From Mesobacillus sp. S13 (lineage in GTDB: Bacteria; Bacillota; Bacilli; Bacillales; Cytobacillaceae): a stretch of 64,000 nt of DNA. Shown one piece after another: positions 52,794 to 61,677 of this stretch. A program made the translations under genes and the position numbers. Below the pieces are notes generated by a model, which saw only the letters and a program-made list of their open reading frames with translations, did no database searches and was not told where the DNA came from. The DNA lies in the NCBI RefSeq assembly GCF_020422885.1, contig NZ_CP084622.1:2251001-2315000 (forward strand), read 5' to 3'. Positions within the stretch are counted from its first letter, which is position 1; the number at the start of each line of letters is the position of its first letter.

Positions 52794-53003
52794 TTGGAAA
52801 AAGTGAGGACGCAGCCATTCATTATTTTATCGTTAATCCTTAGCTCTATTACAATGGCACTATATGCCTATCAGAAATTTGCTAATCAAGAGATAGGTTA
52901 TGGAATAGTTTTTACAGTCCTATTCTTGTTCCTAAGTGGAATGGCGACTTATGGTTTTATTAGGAATCAAAAGATAAAAAGTGAAAACAAAGATCGGTGT
53001 TAA
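52794..53003 (+). CDS. Small two-helix membrane protein
   Basis: 69 residues from TTG 52794, nine bases after AGGAAGGAG. Helices at about 8-26 and 35-54, then a hydrophilic RNQKIKSENKDRC tail. Separated by four bases from the preceding gene, so in the same operon. Unrecognised. Confidence 0.6.
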   Translation: MEKVRTQPFIILSLILSSITMALYAYQKFANQEIGYGIVFTVLFLFLSGMATYGFIRNQKIKSENKDRC

Positions 53004-53027
53004 GAATATTGGCGGCACGGGGAAGTC

Positions 53028-53504
53028 ATGAAAACTTACAAAACTGAAGATTTACCAAAAAATAAAATAATAGATTTTTTTAAGTTGCATTGGGGATCTC
53101 CAGAAATGGTGATCTCAAGCGGCGTTTATGATTGCAGTACATTAGATGGTTTTGCCATTGTAAAAGAAAACAACATCATTGGTCTTGTTACCTATGTCAT
53201 TATAGATGCCGAATGCGAAATTATATCATTAGACAGTACGGAAGAAGGCAAGGGTATAGGTACATCGCTTGTTAAAGAAGTAGAAAACATAGCTTTAGAG
53301 AAAAAATGTACACTCATAAAACTTATAACAACAAACGATAATCTATTAGCACTGAAGTTTTATCAAAAACGAGGTTTTGTCATTTCCAAAGTGATTAATA
53401 ATGCAGTAGAGAAAGCGAGAAAGTTAAAACCGGAAATTCCTCTGGTCGGTAATGATGGTATTCCAATAAGGGATGAAATTGAGTTAAAAAAACGATTAGA
53501 CTAA
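53028..53504 (+). CDS. GNAT acetyltransferase
   Basis: 158 residues. The acetyl-CoA site appears as STEEGKGIGTSLVKEVENIA, preceded by AECEIISLDS, and followed by TNDNLLALKFYQKRGFV. Substrate unknown. The RBS before ATG 53028 is weak (CACGGGGAAG). It is probably the last gene of the 51736 operon. Confidence 0.85.
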   Translation: MKTYKTEDLPKNKIIDFFKLHWGSPEMVISSGVYDCSTLDGFAIVKENNIIGLVTYVIIDAECEIISLDSTEEGKGIGTSLVKEVENIALEKKCTLIKLITTNDNLLALKFYQKRGFVISKVINNAVEKARKLKPEIPLVGNDGIPIRDEIELKKRLD

Positions 53505-53510
53505 AGAGGG

Positions 53511-53545
53511 CGTTTATCCAGGAAGGATTGACGCCTTTTATGTTG
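53511..53545 (+). terminator. Terminator after the GNAT gene
   Basis: GGCGTTTATCC / GGATTGACGCC with one mismatch and a G-U pair, then TTTTAT. The stem core resembles sequences near 55580 and 57745. Confidence 0.7.
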
Positions 53546-53621
53546 AATTACTTCTGGATGAAGTGCTCAAAGTGCTGTATCCAACTTGGATAAAAGAAGA
53601 ATTTAAGAGAGTAGTGAGAAA

Positions 53622-54224
53622 ATGAGTAAAAGCATCCCTTTTAGGTTGATTGAACAAAAAGAAGGAACAGATAACCTGGTTATTGTCTTACCAGGGGCTG
53701 GTTATTCAACCCAAGCTCCGTTGTTATACTATACAACTAGTTTATTTTACAATAAAGGCTTTGATGTATTGCATATTAATTATTCATTTAACAGGGTAGA
53801 GATTTCCTCACTAAATGAAAGGGATCTAGCAACAGATGTACAACTTGTGATAGACACCGCAATCCATGAAAAAAAATACAGCAACTTATATATAGTGGCT
53901 AAGTCGATTGGAACAAAAGTTTTAAGATGCCTGCTCGATCACCCAATGTTTAATGATGCCAAATTGGTATGGTTGACTCCATTGCTGCAAAATGATGATG
54001 TATTTAACGCAATGGTTACTAAAGATCAAAAAGGGCTTTGCATTTTTGGAGAAAAAGATAGTCATTGCTTTATAGTGGAACGCTATGAAAAGTTGAAAAA
54101 TAATCAAAATCTTACCTTAAAAGTGATTGAGGGCGGGGATCACAGTTTAGAGCTTGAAGAAGATCCATTTATGTCTATTGAAATTTTAAAAAGTGTCATT
54201 TCTGATATTAACAATTTTAACTAG
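53622..54224 (+). CDS. Alpha/beta hydrolase-like protein
   Basis: 200 residues. LVIVLPGAGYSTQAP at the start, LYIVAKSIGTKVL with the nucleophile-position serine, and IEGGDHSLELEED with the C-terminal histidine suggest a small alpha/beta hydrolase. No signal peptide. Substrate unknown. RBS AAGAGAGTAGTGAG is weak. Confidence 0.78.
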   Translation: MSKSIPFRLIEQKEGTDNLVIVLPGAGYSTQAPLLYYTTSLFYNKGFDVLHINYSFNRVEISSLNERDLATDVQLVIDTAIHEKKYSNLYIVAKSIGTKVLRCLLDHPMFNDAKLVWLTPLLQNDDVFNAMVTKDQKGLCIFGEKDSHCFIVERYEKLKNNQNLTLKVIEGGDHSLELEEDPFMSIEILKSVISDINNFN

Positions 54225-54359
54225 CGGGAGATCGAATAAGAAATATCTATTTAAGGACTCGAAAAGAGATATACAAAAAGCCGAGACCTTAACTGGAAGA
54301 AAATATGCGGGAAGAAACCCGAGCCTGAACTGGAAAAAAAACACTCGGAATTTCCAGTT

Positions 54360-54480
54360 CGCCAATACATTTTGATTTTCGCCAAAAAACAGGTTGAAAT
54401 CGCCAATAAATAATTTTTTTCTCCAAAAAAACTTGAAAATCGCCAATAAATTTGTGAAAACCGCCAATAAAAAAATCAAT
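54360..54480. repeat. Short tandem array E, 20-21 base unit, six copies
   Basis: CGCCAA (once CTCCAA) begins at 54360, 54380, 54401, 54421, 54441 and 54462, spaced 20, 21, 20, 20 and 21. Typical unit: CGCCAATAAA then T/A-rich with TTGAAAAT. The rest of the 54225-54703 spacer shows an imperfect hairpin at about 54644-54671 (TGCCAC...GTGGCA) and no gene. Confidence 0.85.
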
Positions 54481-54703
54481 AATAAAAATCAGCTTAAAAC
54501 TTGTTGTCTTTTTCACTTGAAAACTTAGTTTTTACAATCAACTTGCTCTACCTCAAAGCTTGAGTCAAGGATTCTGGTTAATGCACGAACAAATTGTGTT
54601 GTTATTGATACAATTCAGGTTAGCTTAAAGAGTTAAAATTAAGAATGCCACTTTTCATGACGGAAGTGTGGCAATTCCATAAAAAAATATAGGGGTAGTT
54701 TTT

Positions 54704-55474
54704 ATGTTCAATAAAATTAATATTTTTTATGGGGAACATCAATCACAATTTGGTGTATTGCGTTTGCCTGAAAGTCCAGAACCATGCCCGGTAATTGTCC
54801 TGATTCATGGTGGGTTTTGGCAATCTAAATACAACTTAGAAGAGAATACCCCAATTGCTGAAGATTTAGCTCTGCGAGGTTATGCAACTTGGAATATCGA
54901 ATATAGAAGAATAGGTGAGGAACTAGAAGGATGGAATAGCACGTTTAATGATGTAATAGACGCTATTAACCATCTGACTATTATTAAGGAGTCGCATCGT
55001 ATCGACCTTGCGAAAGTAACAGTTTTGGGTCATTCAGCGGGGGGCCATTTAGCCCTTTGGTTAGCTTCAAGAACTAACGCGTCGCAAACGGATAATGAAT
55101 TTAATGAACTCGCTATAGGTATTCAAAAAGTATTAAGTTTGGCAGGAGTCACTGACTTAACAAACATGTGGGAAATCCACGAACAAAAGGGAATTAAAAG
55201 TCCTGTAGCTGCACTACTAGGCGGGACGCCACAGGAATTTCCTAAACGCTATAAAATGACTTCTCCAATAGAGTTACTACCATTTGGCGTAGAGCAAGTT
55301 TTAATACATGGTGAGTTGGATCGTCATGTTCCAGTAGAGTTAAGCATTAATTATTACCAAATCGCTCAGGAAAAAGGGGATAAGGTGAAGTTAGTTGTTC
55401 TGCCGGATATAGAACATTTTAAGGTCATTGACCCAGCTTCATCTGCTTGGGACATAGTTGTTGATTCTATCTGA
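54704..55474 (+). CDS. Alpha/beta hydrolase, BD-FAE/carboxylesterase-like
   Basis: 256 residues with VIVLIHGGFWQSKY (oxyanion HGGFW), VTVLGHSAGGHLALWLASR (nucleophile elbow), LIHGELDRHVPV (acid) and a C-terminal histidine in PDIEHFKVIDP. Together this is the esterase/kynurenine-formamidase-like fold with complete triad. Substrate unknown. RBS ATAGGGGTAG. Confidence 0.88.
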   Translation: MFNKINIFYGEHQSQFGVLRLPESPEPCPVIVLIHGGFWQSKYNLEENTPIAEDLALRGYATWNIEYRRIGEELEGWNSTFNDVIDAINHLTIIKESHRIDLAKVTVLGHSAGGHLALWLASRTNASQTDNEFNELAIGIQKVLSLAGVTDLTNMWEIHEQKGIKSPVAALLGGTPQEFPKRYKMTSPIELLPFGVEQVLIHGELDRHVPVELSINYYQIAQEKGDKVKLVVLPDIEHFKVIDPASSAWDIVVDSI

Positions 55475-55658
55475 ATTAGTTCAAGAAGGATATTAGCCAA
55501 TGTTGCGTGAAATAGCAGGAAAGATAAGGCAAGTTGTAGAGGAAATAATTTAAAATGCAGGTTCTTTTATAAGAAGTTACTGTTGCGTTGGTCCATGAAG
55601 GATTAACTTAGAGTAAGTAAACGAAATGCTTTTATGGAATTTTTGTGAGGAGATATAT

Positions 55659-56225
55659 ATGACTGGAATCACTGCTGTTGAAACTAAAAGGTTAATCCTT
55701 AGAGAACTTGATGAAGATGATTTTGAAGATATTCATGAATTTAAGTCAGATCCACAAGTAGTGAAATATTTAACTTGGGGTCCAAATAGTAGAGAGCAAA
55801 CTTTACAGAGCCTTAGAAAGCAAATCGCTTTTCAAAATGAGGAAAACAGAAAACTTCATGTTTTAGCCGTCGAAATAAAAGGCACTAAAAAAGTCATCGG
55901 AAATGCTTTGTTTATGGTTAGAGATCAGGATTTTAAAACAGTTGAAATCGGATATTTCATTAATTCAAACTACTGGAAACAAGGTTACGGGATAGAAATT
56001 GTTAAAGGCTTATTAGATTTTGGGTTTAATACCATGGATGTCCATAGGATATATGCCGTCTGCGATGCAGAAAATACGGGCTCTATCAAGCTTTTAAGCA
56101 AAATAGGTTTCCGGCAAGAAGGCCATTTTATGAAGAACTTAAAGATAAAAGGACAATGGAGGGACCACTATCTATTCGCTATGTTAAGCAAAGAATTCAT
56201 TAACAAACCCGAAAATGAAGGATGA
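55659..56225 (+). CDS. GNAT acetyltransferase, RimJ/RimL type
   Basis: 188 residues from ATG 55659 (RBS GTGAGGAGA). TKRLILRELDEDDFEDIHEFKSDPQVVKYLTWGP, IGYFINSNYWKQGYGIEIVKGLLDFGF, and HRIYAVCDAENTGSIKLLSKIGFRQEGHF are typical of the RimJ/RimL group. Substrate unknown. Followed by a terminator. Confidence 0.9.
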   Translation: MTGITAVETKRLILRELDEDDFEDIHEFKSDPQVVKYLTWGPNSREQTLQSLRKQIAFQNEENRKLHVLAVEIKGTKKVIGNALFMVRDQDFKTVEIGYFINSNYWKQGYGIEIVKGLLDFGFNTMDVHRIYAVCDAENTGSIKLLSKIGFRQEGHFMKNLKIKGQWRDHYLFAMLSKEFINKPENEG

Positions 56226-56241
56226 AATCCGAATGAATTGG

Positions 56242-56262
56242 CTGCCATATGGCAGTTTTTTT
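56242..56262 (+). terminator. Intrinsic terminator after the GNAT gene
   Basis: CTGCC / GGCAG around ATAT, followed by T7. Confidence 0.75.
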
Positions 56263-56372
56263 AAATGTGACTGTATACCCGTTATTACAGAAGGTAAAGA
56301 AAATGAAAATCGCCATTGGTTATTTATGGTATTATTTAATTAAGGTAGGTTTTGACAATAGGGGGAATTAAA

Positions 56373-56561
56373 ATGAAGAATAAGTTAAAAAAATCTTCAA
56401 CAGATAAGTCTATAAGTGGGGTTTGTGGAGGTATTGCTGAGTATTTTGGGATATCTTCTTTGGCAGTAAGACTGATATTCATTTTGTTACCCGGTTTTAA
56501 TATATTAATCTATTTAATTCTTGTTAATACGATGGCTGATAGTCCCCAGTCATTGTATTGA
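56373..56561 (+). CDS. PspC-domain membrane protein
   Basis: 62 residues from ATG 56373 (RBS TAGGGGGAA). KSSTDKSISGVCGGIAEYFGI then a hydrophobic LAVRLIFILLPGFNILIYLILV is the complete PspC domain. PspC-type proteins are linked to envelope stress. It overlaps the next gene by 4 bases (TTGA). Confidence 0.92.
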   Translation: MKNKLKKSSTDKSISGVCGGIAEYFGISSLAVRLIFILLPGFNILIYLILVNTMADSPQSLY

Positions 56562-56950
56562 ATGATGTGTTTAATTTCATTAATTTCGAAAGGGAAATAT
56601 CTTTTAAAAGACGGAGATTAGTAACGATACTTTTGATTAGCATAATAATAGGTATTTTCCTTTATCACGATGCTCGAACCTTGGATCTTGGTCCTTCTGA
56701 ATTACCTGTTAATGAACAATTAGCGATTACAATATCTCAGCGATACCTTGCTGGCTATTGGACACATCCAGTTAAGTTGCATTTGACGCCTTATGAGATG
56801 AAGAATGTGAAAGAAATAGCAGAAAATTATGTTGTGAATATAATCGATGAACGGGATACACGCAATTGCAAGGGGTTTCGGATCATTGTTGAGAAGGATA
56901 CTGGTAAAGTTTTAGATAAAGATAAGGTGGATTATTGTCATTCAAAGTAG
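56558..56950 (+). CDS. Hypothetical membrane-anchored protein
   Basis: 130 residues. A cytoplasmic start (MNDVFNFINFEREISFKRRR), one helix (LVTILLISIIIGIFLYHDA) and about 90 residues outside the cell with two cysteines (NCKGF, DYCHSK) that could form a disulfide. TTG 56558 overlaps the PspC stop; the ribosome site is poor, so expression may depend on coupling. An accessory role with PspC is inferred only from position. Confidence 0.6.
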   Translation: MNDVFNFINFEREISFKRRRLVTILLISIIIGIFLYHDARTLDLGPSELPVNEQLAITISQRYLAGYWTHPVKLHLTPYEMKNVKEIAENYVVNIIDERDTRNCKGFRIIVEKDTGKVLDKDKVDYCHSK

Positions 56951-56964
56951 TAACCATATCCGAT

Positions 56965-56989
56965 TCGCCCCTTTCATGGCGACTTTTTT
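56965..56989 (+). terminator. Weak terminator of the PspC operon
   Basis: TCGCC / GGCGA with an 8-base loop, then C and T7. Confidence 0.55.
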
Positions 56990-57029
56990 AACTCTACTAA
57001 AGAGACAGGTCTTTGATAAACTTGGCAAA

Positions 57030-57068
57030 GTAAAATCCGGCTCTTGCACACTTATATTTGCAAGAGCC
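57030..57068 (-). terminator. Terminator of arr
   Basis: GGCTCTTGCA (57039-57048) pairs with TGCAAGAGCC (57059-57068); a T-rich stretch follows on the minus strand. Confidence 0.75.
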
Positions 57069-57105
57069 AAAGAAGGAAAGTTACCTGAAATTGGGGTTTT
57101 ATAAA

Positions 57106-57522
57106 TTAATCGTATATTACAGCTTTTCCTTGTTCACGTACTTTTTTTAAGAATGTAAGCATATGATTTATTTCCTCATCGGAATGTCTTTCCCACGAAC
57201 TTAATTCTGCCACTATCTTCAAAGGAGATTTAGATCTATAAGAACGTGTTGGGTTTCCAGGGAATTTTTTGTCAGTTAAATTCGGATCATTTTCAAATTC
57301 GCCTAATGGTTCTACAACGTAAATTCTTTCTTTTGATTTAGAGACTGCTAATTCAGCACCCCATTTAGCAGCATCCAATGTTGCAGTAAAGTATATATAG
57401 TTTGATTTTTTATCTTGGTAATTTGATAGGTGTTGTGGTTCTAATAAATCTCCAATTTTTAATTCGGCTTTAGTACCATGAAAAAATGGACCATTATCTA
57501 AGACATCTTTCTTATCATTCAA
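57106..57522 (-). CDS. arr: Rifampin ADP-ribosyltransferase (Arr)
   Basis: 138 residues, full length for Arr. GPFFHGTKAELKIGDLL, YIYFTATLDAAKWGAELA, IYVVEPLGEFENDPNLTDKKFPGNPTRSYRS and SPLKIVAELSSW are the Arr consensus. The enzyme transfers ADP-ribose from NAD to the ansa-chain hydroxyl of rifamycins and inactivates them (established for the family). Chromosomal arr genes occur in soil Bacillaceae. It is monocistronic; no mobile element adjoins it within the window. Confidence 0.93.
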   Translation of the reverse strand: MNDKKDVLDNGPFFHGTKAELKIGDLLEPQHLSNYQDKKSNYIYFTATLDAAKWGAELAVSKSKERIYVVEPLGEFENDPNLTDKKFPGNPTRSYRSKSPLKIVAELSSWERHSDEEINHMLTFLKKVREQGKAVIYD

Positions 57523-58168
57523 ATTGATGCACCTCTTAAATTTTTCGATTTGTGTATATCAGTATATTATTGGAATTACAAAAAGAGTAGTCTATATATT
57601 AATTGTAAATAGTTGTATAATGTAATTAGAGAGAATGATATTGAACACTATTTATTCCAATTCAAATTTTAATTTAGCTTTACCATTTGCGAATGTTGCT
57701 GATTTTTGACTATTGCTTATATAGTGATATGAAGTATAAAGGTGCGTTGATCCACATGGATTAACCACCTTTTTCAATAAAAAAATCAGTGGATGATGAT
57801 ATATATAGTAATAAGATTAGTGAAAAACGAAAATGAATTACATAAAGAAAAATTAAAGCTGCTGAGACGCCAAAACAATAGGTGATGTGGAGTATAACTA
57901 ATTGGATTAACTGTTTAGAAAAAAACCAGAGCCTCCGAAAAGTAGCAATTTTAATAATGAACTTCTTTATTCCGGATATCGCAGGTAATGTACTTAAACA
58001 CCTAAAAGCTCGCTTCCATACACTCCAAGAGATATGACACTTTATTACTGTAGAATTACATTTCTTTAACAAATCCCAGGAAAAGACGGAATTGCTAAGC
58101 CGGTGGCGAAGTCTATAGGTACAGAGAAAAATCGGGGCAATTTCAGAAGCTAATTAGGGGGACTATAT
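57523..58168. other. Gene-poor spacer upstream of the ftsZ paralogue
   Basis: A plus-strand terminator-like hairpin (AAGGTG...CACCTT, about 57738-57772, then T5) has no gene upstream on that strand; TATAAT at 57616-57621 could drive a short RNA. A 50-residue frame at 57885-58037 (MWSITNWINC...HTLQEI) has no clear ribosome site and looks like a decayed remnant. AATTGC (58092) and GCAATT (58137) could pair in the ftsZ leader. No known riboswitch class was recognised. Confidence 0.4.
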
Positions 58169-59503
58169 ATGCTAGAATTTGATACTAATATCGATCAATT
58201 TGCTACTATAAAAGTAATAGGTGTAGGGGGCGGCGGAAATAATGCCGTTAACCGGATGATTGAGGACGGGGTGCAGGGAGTGGAGTTCATTTCTGTGAAT
58301 ACAGATGCGCAGGCTCTCAATATGTCAAAAGCGGAGATCACGATGCAGATTGGCGGTTCGCTGACCAGGGGATTGGGGGCCGGTGCCAATCCGGAAATCG
58401 GCAGAAAGGCTGTCGAGGAAAGCAGAAAGCAGATTAGGGATGCGCTGGAGGGTGCGGACATGGTGTTCGTAACGGCCGGAATGGGCGGCGGAACAGGAAC
58501 TGGAGCTGCTCCGGAGATAGCCCATATTGCACGCGAACTTGGCGCACTAACTATTGGAGTCGTGACTCGTCCGTTCTCTTTTGAAGGCCGGAAACGGGCA
58601 CAAAATGCGGCTTCCGGAATCGAAGAAATGAAGAAAGCTGTTAATACGTTAATCATCATTCCAAACGAGCGATTGCTGGCAATCGTCGATCGGAAAACGC
58701 CGATGATTGAAGCTTTCCGTGAGGCGGACAATGTCCTTAGGCAGGGTGTCCAGGGCATTTCCGACTTGATCGCCGTACCAGGCTTGATCAACCTTGACTT
58801 TGCTGACGTAAAAACGATCATGTCCCATAATGGAACGGCGCTTATGGGCATTGGAGTGGCTTCTGGCGATGACCGTGCTGCCGAAGCTGCCAAAAAGGCC
58901 ATCTCTTCACCATTGCTTGAAACGAGTATCAATGGCGCAAAAGGAGTGCTGATGAACATCACTGGCGGGGTGAACCTCAGTTTGTATGAAGTCCAGGAAG
59001 CGGCCGATATTGTGGCGGCTGCAACTGACGACCAATTAAACATGATTTTTGGGTCAGTCATTAATGAAAACCTGAAAAATGAGATCATGGTGACCGTGAT
59101 AGCTACCGGCTTCGATCATGATGAGGATGAAGCACCACCTTCGAACAGATCGCGCCGTCCTGGAGACATGATTGCCAATTCCCGAGAACAGTATCATTCT
59201 CACTCAAGACAGCGAGAAACTGTTGCCTATGCAGAATCAGGGAATTATGGCCAGTCCAGCAGGTACAGCCAGTCCGCCAGCTTCGACCAGTCTGACAGCA
59301 ACGCTAACTCTGATCACTATGGCCAGTCTGATCGCTACAGCCAGTATGGCAATTTCAATCCATCCGATAGCTACAGCCAATCCCGTAATTACAGCAAGCA
59401 GCATACCTACGAGGAGCCTGCCAATTACGAACGAGATACTCAGCAGTCAGACGACTCACTTGAAATTCCATCGTTCTTGAGAAAGCGAAGCAGAAGGCGA
59501 TAA
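58169..59503 (+). CDS. ftsZ: FtsZ paralogue with a long Gln/Ser/Tyr-rich linker
   Basis: 444 residues, against about 380 for usual Bacillus FtsZ. The GTPase is complete: [13 protein letters not shown] (18-30), the tubulin signature [10 protein letters not shown] (106-115) and the T7 loop NLDFAD (208-213). The linker (about 318-430) has irregular YSQS/YGQS repeats such as [10 protein letters not shown] and [10 protein letters not shown]. The C-terminal peptide [12 protein letters not shown] (433-444) is kept, so FtsA/SepF-type partners may still bind. The neighbours are arr and ggt, not the division cluster with ftsA. The main ftsZ is presumably elsewhere, so this is probably a second copy (inference). 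RBS TAGGGGGACT. Confidence 0.9.
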   Translation: MLEFDTNIDQFATIKVIGVGGGGNNAVNRMIEDGVQGVEFISVNTDAQALNMSKAEITMQIGGSLTRGLGAGANPEIGRKAVEESRKQIRDALEGADMVFVTAGMGGGTGTGAAPEIAHIARELGALTIGVVTRPFSFEGRKRAQNAASGIEEMKKAVNTLIIIPNERLLAIVDRKTPMIEAFREADNVLRQGVQGISDLIAVPGLINLDFADVKTIMSHNGTALMGIGVASGDDRAAEAAKKAISSPLLETSINGAKGVLMNITGGVNLSLYEVQEAADIVAAATDDQLNMIFGSVINENLKNEIMVTVIATGFDHDEDEAPPSNRSRRPGDMIANSREQYHSHSRQRETVAYAESGNYGQSSRYSQSASFDQSDSNANSDHYGQSDRYSQYGNFNPSDSYSQSRNYSKQHTYEEPANYERDTQQSDDSLEIPSFLRKRSRRR

Positions 59504-59558
59504 CCGCCAAAGAACCGAATCGGCAGTGCTTGCTCTTAAGAGGAGGAACAAATCAATA

Positions 59559-59604
59559 AAAATAGACCATTGAATATTGTTTTATTCAATGGTCTATTTT
59601 GCTT
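59559..59604. terminator. Bidirectional terminator between ftsZ paralogue and ggt
   Basis: An 18-bp perfect stem (59559-59576 with 59583-59600, core AGACCATTGAATA) flanked by A's and T's, between convergent genes. Confidence 0.92.
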
Positions 59605-59660
59605 GCAAATTTTAAGCATGCGAGAGAATTCATTAAGAAACCCCGCACCTGTCTCTTAAA

Positions 59661-61433
59661 TTATTTTCGTTTGCCTTTAAGGTCGATCCCGATTGCTGCA
59701 CCATTTCGGCTCGAGTCGGCGACTCCCTTGAAGATTCCGTTCTCGCGGTCAATCAAAATGCTTTGTACATTGCCGATGGTCGTAGGACTCGGACCGAACT
59801 TATGGCCCATCGCATTCAGTTGGTTTAGAGTATCAGTGCTAATACCTTCTTCATAACGGTAAGAATTTAGATTGTGGGTGTAGATTCTTGGCTCTTCGAC
59901 TGCTAGCTTGAGTTCCATATCGTACTCAATCGCATGGATTATGGTTTGCAGTACTGAAGTAATAATGGTCGGGCCTCCAGGAGAGCCAACGGTTAAGACT
60001 GGTTCACCCTCGTTATCGAAAACGATGGTCGGTGTCATGCTGCTCAATGGGCGCTTGTTTGGCTGCACTTCATTCGCGCCGCCAGGGACTGCATCGAAGT
60101 CGGTCAATTCATTGTTCAGCATGAAGCCATAACCAGGGACCATGATGCCTGTTCCAAAAACCTGTTCAATGGTTGTTGTGTAGGAGACGACATTTCCCCA
60201 TTTGTCTGTTACAGAAAAATGGGTCGTTTCTCCATATTTCCGATCATTTGGCTGACTAGTCGGTGAATAGTTTGCTTCGGTATCTTCATACTTCCAAGGG
60301 TCGCCGGCTGTTGGATTCTGATTGACTGAATCCAGACTGATCAGTTCCTGGCGCTCCTTGATGTAATCAGAGTGGAGAAGTCCATTCACAGGTACATTGA
60401 CAAATTCAGGATCTCCAGCGTATGCAGCTCGGTCCGCGTAGGCTAAATGCATGGCCTCGGAAAGAAGGTGATATTTTTCTGGAGATCTAACATCATACTG
60501 TGACAAATTGAAATCATCAAGTATTTTCAGCATTTGCAAAAGGAAGACACCGCCTGAGCTTGGTGGAGGCATGCTGGCAATTTCGTATCCTTGATAGTCT
60601 CCCCAAACAGGCTCATCCACTGTTACATCATACTTTTCCAAATCCTCTGAGAACATAGAACCTCCGAATTCCTGGACAACATCAGCAATTGCTTCAGCGA
60701 TTTCTCCTTTATAAAATGCGTCCGTACCTTTTGAGCGAATCAGCTTAAAGGTTTTAGCCAAATCGTCCTGAACAAGAACATCTCCTTCTTGAAGCGGCTG
60801 TCCGCTAGGGAGGAAGACTTGACTTGCTGCAGATTTTGATAACTTGTCCTGATTATCGGAAATCGCATCTGCAAGAACAGAGTCTATCGGGAACCCTTTA
60901 TCAGCGAGTTTAACAGCAGGGCCAATCAGTTGTTGCAGTGGGCGAGTTCCCCACATTTCAAGTGCTGTTTCAAGCCCCTTCAGGGTACCCGGAACTCCCA
61001 CAGCAGTACCTCCTGTTGACCGGACGGAGAAAGGAATGGGATCTCCGTTCTCATCCAGGAACATATCTGGAGTCGCGCCTTCAGGAGCACGTTCACGACT
61101 GTTCACGATCTTAGTTTCGTTTGTTTTTCCGTCATAAACCATCATGAAACCGCCGCCGCCGATTCCGGACATCATGGGTTCCACTACATTCAGTGCAAAC
61201 TGGATGGCGACAGCTGCATCAATCGCATTTCCGCCTTTGCGAAGGACTTCAGCCCCAATCTCGGATGCGAGAGGGTGGGCGGTTGCAACCATACCATCCT
61301 TGCCGACGTCAACCTGGCTGTACTGGTCATAGCTGAATTCCGTTTTTTTTGCCAGTCCTGCTGCAGGCATGGTACCTGCGAGCAACAGCACACTTAGCAG
61401 AGCAAATAGCCCGGTACGTAAGAATCTTGTCAT
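59661..61433 (-). CDS. ggt: Gamma-glutamyltransferase, secreted
   Basis: 590 residues. A signal peptide (about 1-28, cut after PAAGLA), DGMVATAHPLASEIGAEVLRKGGNAIDAAVA, GIGGGGFMMVYDG and the autocleavage site GETTHFSVTD are seen. The nucleophile would be Thr403, numbered as in B. subtilis Ggt, and yields large and small subunits. SSMTPTIV and GSPGGPTIITSVLQTI follow. It hydrolyses or transfers gamma-glutamyl groups from glutathione, glutamine or poly-gamma-glutamate outside the cell. Single gene, with an AGGAGGT ribosome site upstream. Confidence 0.96.
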   Translation of the reverse strand: MTRFLRTGLFALLSVLLLAGTMPAAGLAKKTEFSYDQYSQVDVGKDGMVATAHPLASEIGAEVLRKGGNAIDAAVAIQFALNVVEPMMSGIGGGGFMMVYDGKTNETKIVNSRERAPEGATPDMFLDENGDPIPFSVRSTGGTAVGVPGTLKGLETALEMWGTRPLQQLIGPAVKLADKGFPIDSVLADAISDNQDKLSKSAASQVFLPSGQPLQEGDVLVQDDLAKTFKLIRSKGTDAFYKGEIAEAIADVVQEFGGSMFSEDLEKYDVTVDEPVWGDYQGYEIASMPPPSSGGVFLLQMLKILDDFNLSQYDVRSPEKYHLLSEAMHLAYADRAAYAGDPEFVNVPVNGLLHSDYIKERQELISLDSVNQNPTAGDPWKYEDTEANYSPTSQPNDRKYGETTHFSVTDKWGNVVSYTTTIEQVFGTGIMVPGYGFMLNNELTDFDAVPGGANEVQPNKRPLSSMTPTIVFDNEGEPVLTVGSPGGPTIITSVLQTIIHAIEYDMELKLAVEEPRIYTHNLNSYRYEEGISTDTLNQLNAMGHKFGPSPTTIGNVQSILIDRENGIFKGVADSSRNGAAIGIDLKGKRK

Positions 61434-61677
61434 AAGAATACCTCCTGTTTAAATTTGGAATCATCCTCATGGTAGGGGAAAAGAGAGTTTGATAGCAAAT
61501 TATTTGCTGAATTTTCCTAATTTTAAATCTATTATCCTAGCAGATCTGAGAAAGACAGTAAAAAAGTCATTGTGTTGGATGAGACTAAAGATTGATAGAT
61601 TCTGTAATCTATTTAAATCTAGTTGATAAAATTATTGATAAATAGAATGTGGAGTGTCTTGTTTTAGCATTATAAAA

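Noticed and set aside
57761..58072. A 103-residue minus-strand frame in the ftsZ upstream spacer
   Set aside because: No ribosome site, low-complexity hydrophobic residues and overlap with a hairpin; likely chance in AT-rich DNA.
58075..58160. A possible riboswitch in the leader of the ftsZ paralogue
   Set aside because: A weak closing stem was seen, but no conserved core of a known class could be matched.
58195..59088. A 297-residue frame antisense to the ftsZ paralogue
   Set aside because: It lies fully inside a conserved gene on the other strand, a common effect of its codon bias, and has no ribosome site.
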